DNA of 64,000 bases from Melanocharis versteri (Eukaryota > Chordata > Aves > Passeriformes > Melanocharitidae): NCBI GenBank assembly GCA_013397845.1, contig VZTG01008548.1, positions 62,001-126,000 on the forward strand, written 5' to 3'. The number at the start of each line of letters is the position of its first letter. Positions within the stretch are counted from its first letter, which is position 1. The notes under the pieces are model-generated. The model ran no database searches. It was not told where the DNA came from and saw nothing but the letters and a program-made list of their open reading frames with translations. The translations under genes and the position numbers were made by a program. This document shows positions 25,880 to 39,560 of the stretch, piece by piece.

Positions 25880-26480
25880 TGGGAGAAGCCCAGTTCCAGC
25901 TGGCAGAGACCTTCCCCTGCCTACAAGTTTAGACTTCACTTGTCCAACACGCCCAGGTTTCCCAGATGATCACATCCCAAAATCTCCTTGCATGTGCTTT
26001 GGGGCTTCTGCCCACAGCAAACCTCAGAGGTCCCACGGTGGCAATGGCTCCCCAGGGTGTCACACTGCCCTGGGGAAGGGCTCTGTGCCCATCAGCAGCC
26101 CCTGCACGGATGGAGTCTCCAAGGTGTTTGCAAGCTGCTGAGGCCCAGGAGCCCTACAGTGCGGACGCAAGGAGGGAACAGACAGTGTCCCTTTGCTTCC
26201 CTGGCCCTGTTCCAGGGACATACAGGGGAGAGGACAGCGAGGAGCCCGCAGCATGTCCAGGGCTGCCTCCTCACAACAGGCTGGGCTCCAGCAGGCCAGA
26301 GGTCTGCGCCTGTTTGTCCATCCTAAGAACCACCTGGCCGCCCCCACGCAGCCTCTTTGTTCAGTGCCTGCGTAGCTGAAGTGGAAGTGAGGAGGCATTT
26401 TGCCCATTGGAAGTGGGGCGCATGTGTGTGCTGAATTGCTAAATCATGCTGTTGTAGCCTCCCTGCCACTGCTCGATGGC
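25880..26480. other. GC-rich segment with frames on both strands
   Basis: A second GC-rich pocket with overlapping frames of 137 and 112 codons (plus) and 115 codons (minus). CpG is somewhat enriched between about 26,160 and 26,430. I recognise no protein family. It could be a regulatory element, an old untranslated exon or unrecognised repeat DNA. Confidence 0.45.
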
Positions 26481-29400
26481 AGGTACCAGTATGGAAATCC
26501 TCCACCTGCCTGTTACAGAGTTAAACCCACCAGCCACAGAGACAGTTAACATCTACAGACAGCAAGAGGAGAAGCCGCAGTCACCTTAATAGGCAAAATG
26601 TTTGCATTTGCCCATTCTTGGTGGTTTTCACACTTCGGGGCAATGCTACATGGTCACTGCTGCTTTAAGGCTTTGAATGAAAACCCTTTGACAACGGGGA
26701 TCTGACAAATGCTATTTGTTTGTGGTTGTTTTTCACTGTTGTTTGTTTGCTTCCAGCTTGTGGCTGTGCATCCCCCATGATGTTACTAACAGTATCAACA
26801 AACAAAATCCCATGGACAAGGCTCCTATGGGGCAGGGAATGAAATCCAACAAGGGTTTCATTATTGTATTGATGCTGGGGCTCTGAATTCATGGCTGAGA
26901 AAGAACAAAACCAGGATCTGGCTTTCTGGTTTTAACTGCAGTGGTTCCTAGAGAGAGGTCAACCAGCCCTAAATTCCAAGAAATGGATGTAAAGAGGGTT
27001 AAAGAATGGCTGCTTGTGGAATTAGCAGAGCTTTGTGGGCAGTGAGAGGAGGAGGGATGACGGCAGGAGGGAGATGCAGGGTGTAGAAAAAAGGAAAAAG
27101 GAAACAAACTGAAAAGCAATAAAATGTGAGGTATAAAAGCTTCTAGCTGTCCCAAGTCAGACAGCATGATTTCTCCATGATTACATCTCTCATTCTGGCA
27201 ATTTGTATCTCCATCAAAACTCAAGTTCAAGCAAAGGAATAAAATCACAAATCATGCCAAATGCCATCACAAGAAAACCAAAGTTTTTTGTTATTAGCTT
27301 TCATCAAAATTAGATCCATCAATGGTGCCACTTTATTTAGATCCATCTATTTTCCCCAAACCCTCACCACAAAATGTTTTTACACTCAGTGTCCTTGAAG
27401 CCATCACATTTTTACTTCAGAGAGAGCGCATGATCCTGGTTTTAGAAGGATCTCACAAGCTTTTCTGAGCTAAGACAAGGTCATCTCATGATCTCAGCCT
27501 GGCTTGGGAGATAGTGGTGTGAGCTGCTGCCACAGCTACAGCTCACATCAGTATTTTTCACCTTGTCTAAAAGATGGGACAAGTAATGTACTTTATTGCA
27601 GTAACTGATGTTATTCTGAAACACTCTTTCTGTCAGTGCCAGCTATGCTCCATGAGGGTAACTGACATCTCATGAAAAACCTTTGGCTGTCAAAGTGCTG
27701 TAATTCTACTCCTATTTCAGTCTTCGAAAGGATCAAAAAAAATCTTAAAAAAACAAGCAGGACTGTCTCCAATGCCAACTACATAGACTCTCATAAAAGG
27801 TATTATACACCCCAAGTAATATCAAACTGGATCAAGCCCTTCCCTCTAAAAAAAGCAACAGCAATTTAAAACCAGCATTATGAGCTTACCAATTGCAGTT
27901 AATGCATAGGGCTTCTGAATTTATGCTCAGTGCATTCTGCTCCTTTATCTCCTTTTTAGACAGGCGCTTCCACTCTCATGAAAGTATTCCTACTACAACC
28001 ATCTATTCCTACATCCAACAGCCAAGCTTCTCCCTTGCCCGCTAAAATCAAAACCTAGCGAAACATCACAAACCACAGCAGAACACCCTGCCAACCTCTT
28101 CCAGCACACAGCAAATTCGGCCTTTAGCAGCTGCTGTCACATCTGCTCTTTCTCCCCTTCCCTTGAACATGCTAGAGAAGGCAGCAGCCACTGTTGGGGC
28201 AGGGCAGAGCCTGGCTCTGCTGCACCTGGTAACCCAGGGTGTGCTGGCAGCAGTTTGCCAACGCCCAGACTTTCTCAAGCAATTGCGTTTATTCAGCTAC
28301 ACAGCAAGCAGAGGTACTCCGTGCTGTAACGCAGCCCAGGGTTCCCAGCTATTAAGGGAGGTCTTAAGAGCCCACAAAAAGCCCATTGGGAAATAGGCAG
28401 AAATCTATACCAATTAATGGTTCACAAATAGGTCTGGGGTTGTGGCTTTTTGTTCTTAATCTCCCCGGGTGACCTCTGAGCCCAGGGATTTACAGAAAGC
28501 AGTAAAGTGGGAAAGAAAAGGACTGCATCAGTACACTCACAACCAAGCAGCACCTAACGGCAGTAACAGGGAGCATGACAGGGAGCTTAGTAAAGTAACG
28601 ATAATTGTAGTTTGGCTACAGCCAAAACCAGTCCCACTCTCGCTCACAAAAAGACCAAGGCTGCTACTTCCATAGTACTGTGAAACTGTTTGAACTCAGG
28701 GCATGTTAAGAAGGATTGCGGGGGAAGGAGGAATTAACAGCATGAGAGTAAATTTAGTTCACAAGAGGGAAAAAAGCCGCTTTGAAGAACAGATTTCTTT
28801 CAGATTCTTAATACACAACCTCAAAGCACAGGTCTGCAGTGAATCCATCCTTCCACCCTGTGGGCGGGGAATGAAGGCGTTCTTTATATTCCTCAGAAAA
28901 TGTTAATCTCACAAGAAAATCATTGTATTATAGCAACTTGGAGCACTGGAAACACTAGAATTCAAACTCTGAAGACAGTGCATGAACTGTATTCTTGGAC
29001 TCAGAGATACAGCAAGGCATGTCAAGATACAGTTTTATCTTTTCAGCATTCTTACATAAAAATTCCTCCATTCTATAAAAGCTTTTTTTAAAAAAAATCT
29101 TAATTTCAGAGCACCATATCTGAGTTTTATATCATTACAGATTCTGCTTTCAGGAAGGAATGCTTTGCTGTATCCTGAGAAAAAGCTTCCAACTTAACAA
29201 CTATTGCACTAAGTGCTAATAGCAACATGGGAGTCAGTAGTATATGAACACGCCTACTTAGGTCAGCAGCTGGGGAATCTCCGTGTGATCGAAGAGGAAC
29301 ACAAAAAAGAGGACCTGGATGACAGTGTCCAGTTTTCAACAGCTTGCAGATCAGGGTTTGACAGTAAAAAGCCTTAAGAAGGAAGAAAAGGCGTACAACA

Positions 29401-32079
29401 CTAAGCGGTGAGAATGATAAATGGGGGACCTGTGGTGAAGGGCCCCATGTTTGAGGTTCCTGAAGGACAGGGTGGTCTCTGGCGCCTGCTGAAGGAACAG
29501 GACGTGCGGACACTTTATAAGAAGCAGCAACATTGATATTTCAGTTTTGCAGTTCCAGCTCCTACTCTCACAGCTAACTGACCTGCCAGCCCACACACCA
29601 TCTGTTGCTATTCCTCTTACGCTACTCTTAAAAATCAGGTCCCACTTTTCATCTACTAGAAACTGCACTTTATAGATAGCTGTACATGTTTTATAGCCAG
29701 CTCCAGTGAGCCACATTCTGGGAAAATATTAAGACAGTGCTGTATCTGGGGCTGAGAGGATCTAGAAAGCTGTGTCACCTCCACAGTAGAGGCTGTCTTC
29801 TCCCTTCGTGTTCTTGGTGGTTTGACCAAATTTCTGCAGGGGAATGGATCTCTAGTAGACAGAAGTCAGCAAGAGTTACTACAGTTTAGATTCATTTCAG
29901 AATTTGGCTACAATTTTTTGCTAAGCTGATGCTGACTTGTTTTGGTCTTGGTGTTCCTACGGCTCACTAGGAGCAGTATGGCATTAGCTGCAACAGAAGG
30001 GATGTGGCCTGCTCCATCTCCAGACCTGCAGCTGTGGAACTGACCTAACCTCCCGTGTAGCATTTGAGCCAGACAGGGAACCAACCCAAGTGGCTGGCGC
30101 ACATCTAAGATGACAGGTCTCTTGATGAGAGAGATTTCTTCGGCACGACCTCTGTGCAGTGCCTCGGTTTTCCCCTTCGACTCCATGGCCCTCAGTCCCA
30201 ACCTTCTGACCTGGGAACACGACTTGTTTCTGCTACATTTGACACCAACCAGCCACACTCCAGCGATCAGAAAAGGATTCAGACTAAGGCAGAAACTAAG
30301 AGGCAACATCTGCTATTCTTTTTACCACTAAAATACAAGAATTTTTATAAAGTCTTCCAAGAATTTTTTATCCCTTCCATACACTTCTTGGCTTAGCACC
30401 ATCAGACAATTAGGAATTATCAAAACCACCATTCTGGAAAAAGCTCTGTATTAACACTTTTCAAATACACAAACATGTCTCTTTACGATCTCAGCTACTT
30501 AATGCATCTGTTAATTTTTATACATATATGACCATATATAATTTCATATATCCGAAATACTCCACTGTTTTGATAGTTATATCACCTAGACTTCCAATGT
30601 TATGAGGGCAAAAGGGATGTTACAAATAACTGATTAAATGTCTTTAGGCTTACATTTCCAGCAACCATAACAAATTCCCAGTGTCATAACATCTTATCTT
30701 CCAGGTACCTCATCAAAATGCTTATATCACCCAAGCCTATTTTGCAGTACAACAAATGAACATATTCTGCCTTTTTTAAGGCTTAAAGACTTAAGAGCCT
30801 TTTCCACTGTCAAAAGAAAATTATTTTTACCCCTAATAATGTTCTCCTGATAGACCCACACTTCCCAGTTCTTTTCTGCTTAAACAACTAAGATCATCAA
30901 AAACCCTGACACTGTCTACAATGCACATCTTCATAATAAATGGTTTCACACTAGGCTTTCATGACAGCTCCTTATCACTTTCTCACATAGCAAAAGGCGA
31001 CAACTGGCAATAATGAATCAGAATTACAGAGAAAAGACTGAGAAACTGAGAATACTATGATCCAATTGGCTGTCATGTGGAATGGGTAGCTTTCTCTTCT
31101 GCAAATTTGACTCAAACACAACATTAAACACTTGGGGCTCTATCAGGTATTCTTGCACTGAGCACAAAAAAATGTATTTAGGTGCCCGCAGTGCAGAATG
31201 TGCCTCGGTGCTCCTGGGCACACCAAAATCATGTGTTTGTCTGATGGCTACTTCAGTTACTTTCTTTCCCTGAAAGGTTGCAACTTGCTAAGTGTACCTA
31301 CAGCATAAAAGTATTTGCGGTGATGAACTGAAACAGTACCATCTGTATCTACAAAGAGAGTCCTGAACATGAATAAGGATGTTTATCATTCCCCATATTG
31401 ACTCTAGTTTCCCAGTCACTGGATACAATGGTGAGACAATTCAAGAGCAGCATTCCCAGACTCTGCCTTACCAAAAGTTTGCCCAAACAAGTTTTAGTGC
31501 CCAAGCGCAAATAAACCCTTTTCAGGCTCCACATCCTCATTTTTCAGAGAAAACTGTCTGAGCTCCCGACACGAGAGAGCACCTTAGACATATTCCCCTC
31601 ATTGGCATTTCCCATTATCTTAGGCACTGCAGCATGTGACACACTGTCTGTCTGTAGTGAATCCCAGACATGGTGCTCCTTCTGCAAGCTGATGCAGCTC
31701 ACTGCTGTGACAGAAAATAATCCTATCAAAGGGGAAAAAAGAAATTCCGCTTAAGATACCTAAATCTACTTGGCACCAGGTCAAGCCAAGTATAGCAGAG
31801 GAGACGGGGTAGCATGGCAATGTACAGGTGGATAGTTAGAGGATGTCAGACCTTCCCACTTGAGAAGCCAGCGCTGCTGCTGGCAGACTTGGTCCCAGCT
31901 TCATGCTATCCCCAGAGCTCCTGCTTCTCTTGTCCCAGCTTCAGGTTCCACCACGCCATTTTCAAAGCCATTCAGCAGAAAATGACTCCCACTCTGCTGC
32001 CAGCTCACCCAGTTGTCCTACCTATCTTATTATAATCCTGGATTCCAATTAATTCTTTCCAAACTGCAACATGCTGCAC

Positions 32080-34500
32080 GCAATATGTTGGATCAGATCA
32101 AAGATCCCCATAAAAAGAACCAGGTCTTTGACAGAGGATGCCCAAGAGAAGAGAAAAACCTCAGAGAAAGATAAATACAGAGTTATCTTTCTCAGACACA
32201 CCCTCCTATCTTCAAGCAACAGGCAGTGTAGACTTTCCAAATGGGAAGTTGTATTGACATCACTGCAGTAATGGAGTTTTTGCCAGGATTTTGCCTAGTT
32301 TGTTTCTAAACCCTTCCAAATTCTGGCTTCCACAGAATACTCACAACAATGAATTTCACAGTTTAGCCGTGCATTATATCAGAAAATCACTTCTCTTTAT
32401 TAGTTATAAACCAAATAATTTCACTGTGTTACAAAACACTTGGCTCATTATGAGAAACAATGAACTATCTCTACATCTCACCTTCCCCACACAATTGTAG
32501 ATTGTAGATCTACCATGTAGATCACCACATACCTCCTTTACCAAAGTTGCCTTCCTACAACGACCAGACCTAGACTATCTATTCTTAGATGTATTTAATC
32601 TATAATTCCCATCACCTTGCTGCCCTTTACTTCATTTTCAACCTTTCTGAACTGGGGAAGAAGAAGGAATCATATTGTACATTCCATATTTCACAGTTAT
32701 ACAATGGTATAACTACAGCTCTTGCTTGGCTTCCTTCCTAATTAGCCTAAATACCACTTGCCTTTTTGACCAATGCTGATCAAAAATTTCCAAGAACTAT
32801 CCACACTACCTCCATAGACCTATTTTCTGCATGCTAATAGTCAAGTCAGCTCCCTGCTGAATACGTATAATAAGAATTTCCCCTTCTTCATGTTAGAAAA
32901 ACACATTACTTTGCATTTTTCAAACTTGGATCCTATCTGCAATTTTATCCTGCAGTCACACAGATTTTTATTCCTTTCATCTTTCTTCAGCCATAGGGCT
33001 GGTTCAAGGGGCCTGCTCCCAACTTCTTTTCCCAGTTCTATACTGCCCCATTCTTACTACTTTCATGAGACTAATTTTGAGTTGGATCAGCTTCCTGATG
33101 TAGCACAACAGCTCAAACAGGCAGTCAGATGTGGGGATAATAGGGTGTACAAGAATATAATCTTGCATGCCACCAAAGGTGAAACTATGGCTTTATTTAT
33201 CAGGAGGTCCTCAACCATTTAATAACACCAGCACATGCTGTTACCTCAGATTTCATCCCACACTCAGCAGCACCTAGTCTTCAATGGCAAACTCTCTCCA
33301 TTTTAAACACAGACAATTTACTCCTACCTTTCATTTTCTCTCTTTCAAGTAATCATCAGCCCTGAAAAGCATCTCCTTCCTGATCAAAATGATCTTTAAA
33401 TTTTTTCCAGGATTTTTGGCAAGGGACTTTGTTAAAAGCATTTTGAAAATATGAATATAAGATACAGGCACGCCAGATCATATATATCCTCATCCTCATC
33501 CTCAAACCTTTGGCAGCTCTACAGGATACACAAGATCTGAACTGTCCGCAATAAAAAAAAAAAAAAATCCTCAATTTCCTTCTTGTCAGTAAGTTTCTGT
33601 ATGCATTTCTTCCTTCTGCATCTACTGTACTGCCACCCAATTTCCCAGCACAAATTCACAACTTCATGCTGAAATTTTGCACCTAATCATACTCCTGCAA
33701 GCAAGTCCAGCTGCTAAAGACGCCAGTCCTTCTCTCCTGCTGTCCTCACCTGCACATCTCTCACTCCCTGCCACCCTCTCCCTGTGTCAGGAAGTCAAGC
33801 TTTGTGTCACTGACAGATTAAGTGGATCAAGAGACTTATCCATCTTGAAACTAATAATTTAGTATTTCCTAGGTTAGTATCAACTAGGACCAGCTTTGGG
33901 TCTGGTACAGAATCACACAACAGACTGCAGAAGCACGGAGGCACCAGTGGCAGGAGTGGCTACGAAAGGCTGAGCTGCTTCTTTCAACTACAGCAACAGT
34001 TTATGCTAGAATAATGTATTGATAAAATGACAACCTTATTACTTAGAGGTTCCCCAAATAGAACCATTTCTTTTAATTGGTATCACATTTTCCACCTTCC
34101 TCTGCCAGTCAAGCTGCTTTATATGATAGATTACACACCACTGTTAGGAGTTCAGCAATTTCATATCAGAGTTCCTTTAGAAGTCTTCAGGGAGTAACAT
34201 CTGATCCTGGTGATTTGTTACTATTCATTTTATTGATTTATTCTAAACGTACTCCTACTGACAGTCTAATTTAGAGATAGCTTGGACTCACACTGCATAA
34301 AGCAATGGTCCTCTGCAAGAGCCTCCCCAGGTTCTCTCTTATTGAACATTGATGTATATTAGTATTTTTATCTTATCTGTTATTCTCACACTGATGTACT
34401 CTGCTAAACTCTTATTCCCCTCCTATGAGCATGGCAGTAATATGCATTTAGCCCACTTATTTTACCAAATCTTCCTAAAACTTCAGGGAAAAGTGTACAA
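32080..34500 (-). repeat. Ancient CR1 (L3-like) LINE, antisense, decayed
   Basis: The plus strand follows, block by block, the antisense of an old amniote CR1/L3-type LINE. Blocks seen are GTTGGATCAGATCAAAGATC near 32,090; CTGGCTTCCACAGAATA then AATGAATTTCACAGTTTA near 32,330; ACATTACTTTGCATTTTTCA near 32,905; GGGACTTTGTTAAAAGCATT near 33,425; and CAGCAATTTCATATCAGAGT with CTGATCCTGGTGATTTGTTA near 34,150-34,220. The 3' end is at the left, so the element lies on the minus strand. No open RT frame survives. Limits are approximate, and the segment at about 33,480-34,030 fits poorly. Confidence 0.75.
33551..33566 (+). repeat. Poly(A) run
   Basis: An uninterrupted A run inside the region of the old CR1/L3 copy. 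It could mark a small later insertion or slippage. Confidence 0.6.
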
Positions 34501-37500
34501 AATCCCTCAAAATTATGACTGACAACATTTCATTATGAAGGACTGTTAAGAGGAAGGGTTATCAGGCATTTATTCTCTCCATCCTAAAACCTGCAAGGTA
34601 GGATCACAAAGTGTTGGGCAAATATTTATCCTCGTTGACATCAGTCCACATGCATCAGATACACTTACATCGACTGTGTGGCAGTCACAGGAGTACATTT
34701 TTCAACACCTTTTAATCATCACTGAAAAGCATAGTGAGCAAAAGGCCTAACAACATCCTTCAAAACTAAGAAAAAAAAATATCGAAAAGCAGCCAGACCT
34801 TTTTTTCTTGGGATATTAAACAAAAGACAATCTAGAAAAGGCAGAGCTGTATCCCTTTTTCACAACTTCATTTAGCAGCTGACTACAGTCAGTTCATGCA
34901 AGATAGCACCATTCCCCTCCAAGGTCACGTACAGTTGTGCAGAGGGTGCCACTGCCCAACAGCACAGCAGTGTCATTGGTGCGGTGTAGAAACAGAATGT
35001 GTTAAACAAAAGTAACTCTTACTACACAGCGCTTCTAGGACAAAGAGACATGGTCTGAAGGTCCCTCCTAGGTGGTACGTTAGGGTCCTAAAGGTAAAAC
35101 TGCTTCTGTATGACAGGGGAGAGTTCCCACTAATCCAAGGATCATGCACAGTCCCAGATAAGGTGACACAGCATAGTACAAAGGTCATTACTCCTTTCTT
35201 TTCCTACTCCAAAGAAATCCAGACCCTACTTACACTTTTCTGCCTCTATTTTAGCTAAGTCATGAGGATTTGTCCTCTTTTTCCGTCCGTTTAATCTTTC
35301 TCCAGGCCCTCCATCATTTGCCATCCCAACTTCTGCAACAGCCTAACAAAACTGCCATGCCTCCCCCTTGCCGCAATCCCTTTCGCCCAGCCCACTACAA
35401 AGATACATCAGTTAATACTGACACCACCATGTTACTCCAGTCGTACCATTCCTTGCTTATTTCCTTTCTTCAGATCACCCTTTCCCTCTGCCTCTTGCTC
35501 TCAAAGACCTTCACAAATGAATCTCTTCTCTCTTCATTCCCTAAAATGAATTCTGTAGTAGGGAGGTAAAAGACATGTGATGTCAACAGATGCGATGGGG
35601 GAGATTACGTTCTACTTCAGCAATGTTCTGCTTAAGCTGCCTGAGAGAGGTGACCCAATGGACTGAAGGAAATGGTCTGAGCGATCCAGGCAGGCCTGGA
35701 GTAGTAGCAGTGGATGTGATGATCACTACATCATCCCAGAGGCTGCCAAATGTTGAACGCAACCACCACAAGGCAAGACAGTATGTTTGAACAGAGACCA
35801 GCTGGAGGAAACTCCAAAGATGACATCAGGATAATATCTAGAGAAGGAAATGCTGCTAACATCCAAGGAATAAAGATTTTGCGTAAAAGCACATTGATTC
35901 TGAAATAAATGGTATAGTCAATGGGAAGGGATTAGAGATCCTGAGACACTAAGACCTGGCCTCTTGGAGATTACTTGCTCAAATCCCCACCCCTGATGAG
36001 GATTAGCCCAGGAGGTGTGTCTGCATCTTCCGCCTAGATATTGACATATTTGAAGTGTATCACTCTATTCAGATCTTAAAACCTCAAACTGCACTCTAAA
36101 TTACACACTCAGCAGACAATCCCCAGTGATTCCAACCACCTTAGAGATGACTCAGAAAAGTTGTTCGTTACAGAAATTTAAAATTTCCATCCACGTCATG
36201 GTAGGAAACACGAACAGTCTTCTTGGGGGTTGGTGCCTTACAGGTTACAGTAACTCAGTGAGATGAAAACTTCCTCTTTTTGAGATGGAAGGCTGGCAAG
36301 CCTTTGTTTGGCAAGCCCAAATTTAAGGTGATGTCCCAAGAACTTGCATATGCTCCCTGACACAGTCATCACAAAAATCCCTCAGTCATTAAACAATTAC
36401 TAAGTAAGTTAAGCCTAAAGAGTCTTGCAGACCTCAGGCCTTGCAGACATCCTGCCTATGAAGTAACCAGAGCAATGGACTAGCCTAGCTTTGCAGATTG
36501 CAGTGTCCTCTTCAAGTGTCCTCAGTTGTTAAAACATGCTCTGTTATGTCACAGGCACTGGGATAACTCTTCGGGTTGGATCCCCACCTGTTTATTATAG
36601 CAGAGTTTATTAAGCTGAGTGCTTAAGGTGTCTTGCTGCAGGTTTAGCAGCAGCTGAAGGAAGCCTTGGAGACTGGACTGGACCCCAATAAAATTTTTTC
36701 CAGACCAGCCCCAAAACTTGCTTTACGCTCTCAGGTGCAAGCGGTATCTGCTGACTTGGGCTAGAAAATGGAGGATGGCTGGGAGCAATCCATGGCGCAT
36801 CACTCAGCCATGTCAGTGTTTATAAAAGGCGGCGTTCCATGACCATGCCAGCCCCAGGATAGCAGAGTTTTTTGTCAACAGCCATAGAGGGCTCCAGTTA
36901 TGATATGGTATACAAAGGGCAGGAATGACAACATGCGGAGCATCCCTCCTTGGGAAGCAGTGCAAAGGGTCAAGCAGAACAACAGCCCCCTGTGTACCAG
37001 CGAATGTAAGAACAGCCCTTTCTCATGTTCTTTACAGACACAAATAGGGAAACTGCATTGGGGGCTGCAGGGAAAGCAGGAGGCCATGGAAGTCATCCTG
37101 GAACTGGCAAACAGACAGCAGGAGCAGCAGCTGGGTACAACAACATTGTCCTTTTATGTTCTGCGAAGCTATGCCTGCTAAAACAGAAGCCTGCAGGGTT
37201 CTGCAACTCGATCGTTCTCTGAGATGGGCCAGATTTGAACTAGAAAAAAATACAAAACCCAGCAAATCCAAGCACCCAAACGGCAGAAGGATGCCTTCAG
37301 GTACACACACAAAGCTGTACATATGTACAGTCAACATTCCATACTTCCTCGTGCCAAAGGCAAGCGAGTCTGCAAAACAAGCTGCTAAAAACCATTATGG
37401 GGCATTCCCCTCATAAACCACTGGGAAACATAACTCCTAAAGTCTTTCATTTTGAGGAAGTTCTGTATTACCAGACTAATAAAGTCAGAAGAAAATGGTA

Positions 37501-38869
37501 TCTGAGGAACTACCCTTGAGGGAGTGGAGGGCTGCTGGGCAAGGTTTAGCACACATCCTTGTGATGGCAAAAAAACGAAGGCACAGCTACTTTGTTCTGT
37601 CCCTGGGATCCAGTTAACCCTGGCTACAGGGCAGAGTCTAATTGTTTCTTTCTAAAGGAGTTAGGATAAGGCAGAGGTGAGGGGAAGCTTATCAACCTTT
37701 AAATACTTTACCATCTGCTAACAACCAAGCAAGTAGTGGTTTAACATTCGCTTTGAGGACAATTTACCAGCCCCTCTGTACAACAATAAGACCAGGCTTA
37801 GGAACAGCCTCTCTATGATGTGAGGGAGAGAGAGCAAAGAGAAAAAAAAAAAAAAGGTAATACATGGGAGGATGTATACAGCATCTAATCCTTTACGTAA
37901 GGAGTGCTTTGTATTTACAAACACCAAAATATAATGCATATCACTCAAAATATCATTTTTCCCCAGCAAGATTGTGAGCTTATAAAATAAAATGAAGCAG
38001 ACTATAAAGACTGGCAGCTGATGTTCCCCAATCCCTGTGCGATAAACATTAATGGGAAAACTTATTCTGGATCCAATATTTGACCTTAAAAGGCCAAGGA
38101 AGGATCCTCATTACACTGCCTAAGAGCTGGTTCAAGTAAATTACACCCATAACTAGCCTAGAGCATCTGTGGAGGGAAAACAACCACAGCCTCTCTCTGC
38201 ACTAAATATTAATGTCTAGGCAGACAAAAGCAGCACTAGGAGAACTGTAATAATATCACTGGCAGACACTCTATGTGTTTCTTTGGGGCATTGACACATC
38301 AGCACTAGGAATATGCCTATTGTCCCACACTAAACTAATGACTTGTTCTGAGACATTCCTCTGGGAATCACAGATGTTATTTATATTTTCAGACATTTAA
38401 AAGGATTAAAGTGTGTTTATTCTCAGTAATCTCATTTGTAGAGAAAGATATATACAGGCATCAGGAATATACATTTTAACCCTGTTGGGGACGACCAAAC
38501 GCACAGTGTCATTGGCAGCCACCTACTCTCCTTTTCAGTATTCAGGACCTCCAAAAGTCTCACCAGCCTGGCTGCTTCCACTAAAAGTATCTATGAATTG
38601 CACGTTACAGGCACTTCTGATAAACTACTCCATGAGCTCTTGGTGACAGCAAGCTGTGCATATAGCCAAGAGATCCAGCTGGAAATTAAACTGCATGTCA
38701 AGTAGCCCGATTCATATAAAATTGCTCTAGGCAGGAATAAAATATCTCTGGTTGAAGACACACAAGTAGACCACTGGGCGCTACGCTGTGCCCTGGGCTA
38801 TGAGGAAATTTATAAGCCATTTTTATGAAACAGACGTGCCAAAGTACTGGGGTGGTGGCAAAACGAGGT

Positions 38870-39560
38870 GAGGTGCACCGCAAGCATCCGGATGGATACA
38901 GGAACAGCTGCAGGCTACGGGGGATGGCAGCCCTGCCCGCAGAGAGCCGGTGCTGTACAAAGCCCGCCGCAGCCTGCGCTACCCCGGCGGCGGCCAAAGC
39001 CGAAGGTAAACCGGCTCAAGTTGCTGCCGAGCGGCTCCGGTACCGCCGGGCGCTCCTGCCCCGGGCCCGGCGCGGCTCCGGCACCTCGCGGCTGCCGCGC
39101 CTCACTCGGGGGTCCCTCCCCGCACGGCCCCGGCTGCACCCCGGCTGGCAGCGCCTTTCGGCCAGGGCTGCCCGGCAGCGATCCCCGCGCCGCCCGCTCT
39201 GCCGGCACCGGCNCCGAGCCCGGCCCGGCCGGCCCAGCCCCGCACGCCCGGAGCCGCGGAAGCCTTACCTCCCGCGCCGCTCGGGGGCCGGGCTGCGTGA
39301 CCACACCTTCCGCAGCACCAGCGCCGCGCCGGCCGCCTCCCGCGCCCGCTCGCCGCCGCCTCCATCGTCCACCTTCCGTGCGCAGGGGGAGAGGGACAGA
39401 GAGAGCGCGGTCAGTGCCCGCCGGGCTCGGGGCTGCGGCTGCCGTCCCGCCGCCCGGGGGGGCCGCTGCCGGAGGCCTGAACTGGGGAGGGGGCTCTTTG
39501 CACCCCGGGACAGGGAGGCGGAACGGGCTCCCTTTGTGAGCGGCGCTGGGCTCCGTGTGT
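38870..39560. promoter_or_regulatory. CpG island, probable promoter
   Basis: CpG and G+C density are far above the rest of the window, with several GC-box-like CCGCCC/GGGCGG words. The sequence has one undetermined base at 39,213. No TATA box is evident, as is usual for island promoters. A good minus-strand splice donor (GGGAG|GTAAGG at 39,269/39,268) sits inside, suggesting minus-strand transcription in the same direction as RAPGEF5. The long frames here (287 codons plus, 278 codons minus) are expected wherever stops are rare and are not taken as genes. Confidence 0.8.
39269..39365 (-). CDS. Candidate first coding exon in the CpG island
   Basis: The minus strand has GACGATGG, a good Kozak context, and then 32 codons plus one base up to the donor GGGAG|GTAAGG. 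The ATG frame begins MEAAASGRGRRPARRW. A second frame without a nearby ATG gives ALVLRKVWSRSPAPERRGR and ends in phase 2. That second frame looks faintly like the segment before the DEP domain in EPAC-type proteins, but the resemblance is weak. This could be the first exon of a RAPGEF5 isoform or of an unrelated transcript. Neither frame can be connected to a next exon here. Confidence 0.3.

Larger units (their letters stand above)
11745..38868. other. Long exon-poor stretch, probably RAPGEF5 intronic
   Basis: About 27 kb between the first proven REM exon and the CpG island. I searched the minus strand for the exons expected upstream (the Ser-Gly-Thr-Pro-Glu-Lys start of the REM domain, an acidic Asp/Glu-rich stretch, a DEP-like domain) and found none convincing. 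The stretch holds a CR1 fragment, a tRNA-like remnant, a large antisense CR1/L3 copy, A-rich tracts and two GC-rich segments, listed separately. If the CpG island is the RAPGEF5 promoter, some exons must be hidden here. Confidence 0.55.

Noticed and set aside
33330..33370. Minus-strand frame LLEREKMK before a GTAGGAG donor as the exon preceding 11,744
   Set aside because: Phase would fit, but a stop lies directly upstream with no acceptor between, and it is within LINE-derived sequence.
33478..33510. GATGAGGATGAGGAT on the minus strand as the acidic RAPGEF5 exon
   Set aside because: It lies inside the old CR1/L3 antisense region, lacks matching flanking residues and has no convincing splice sites.
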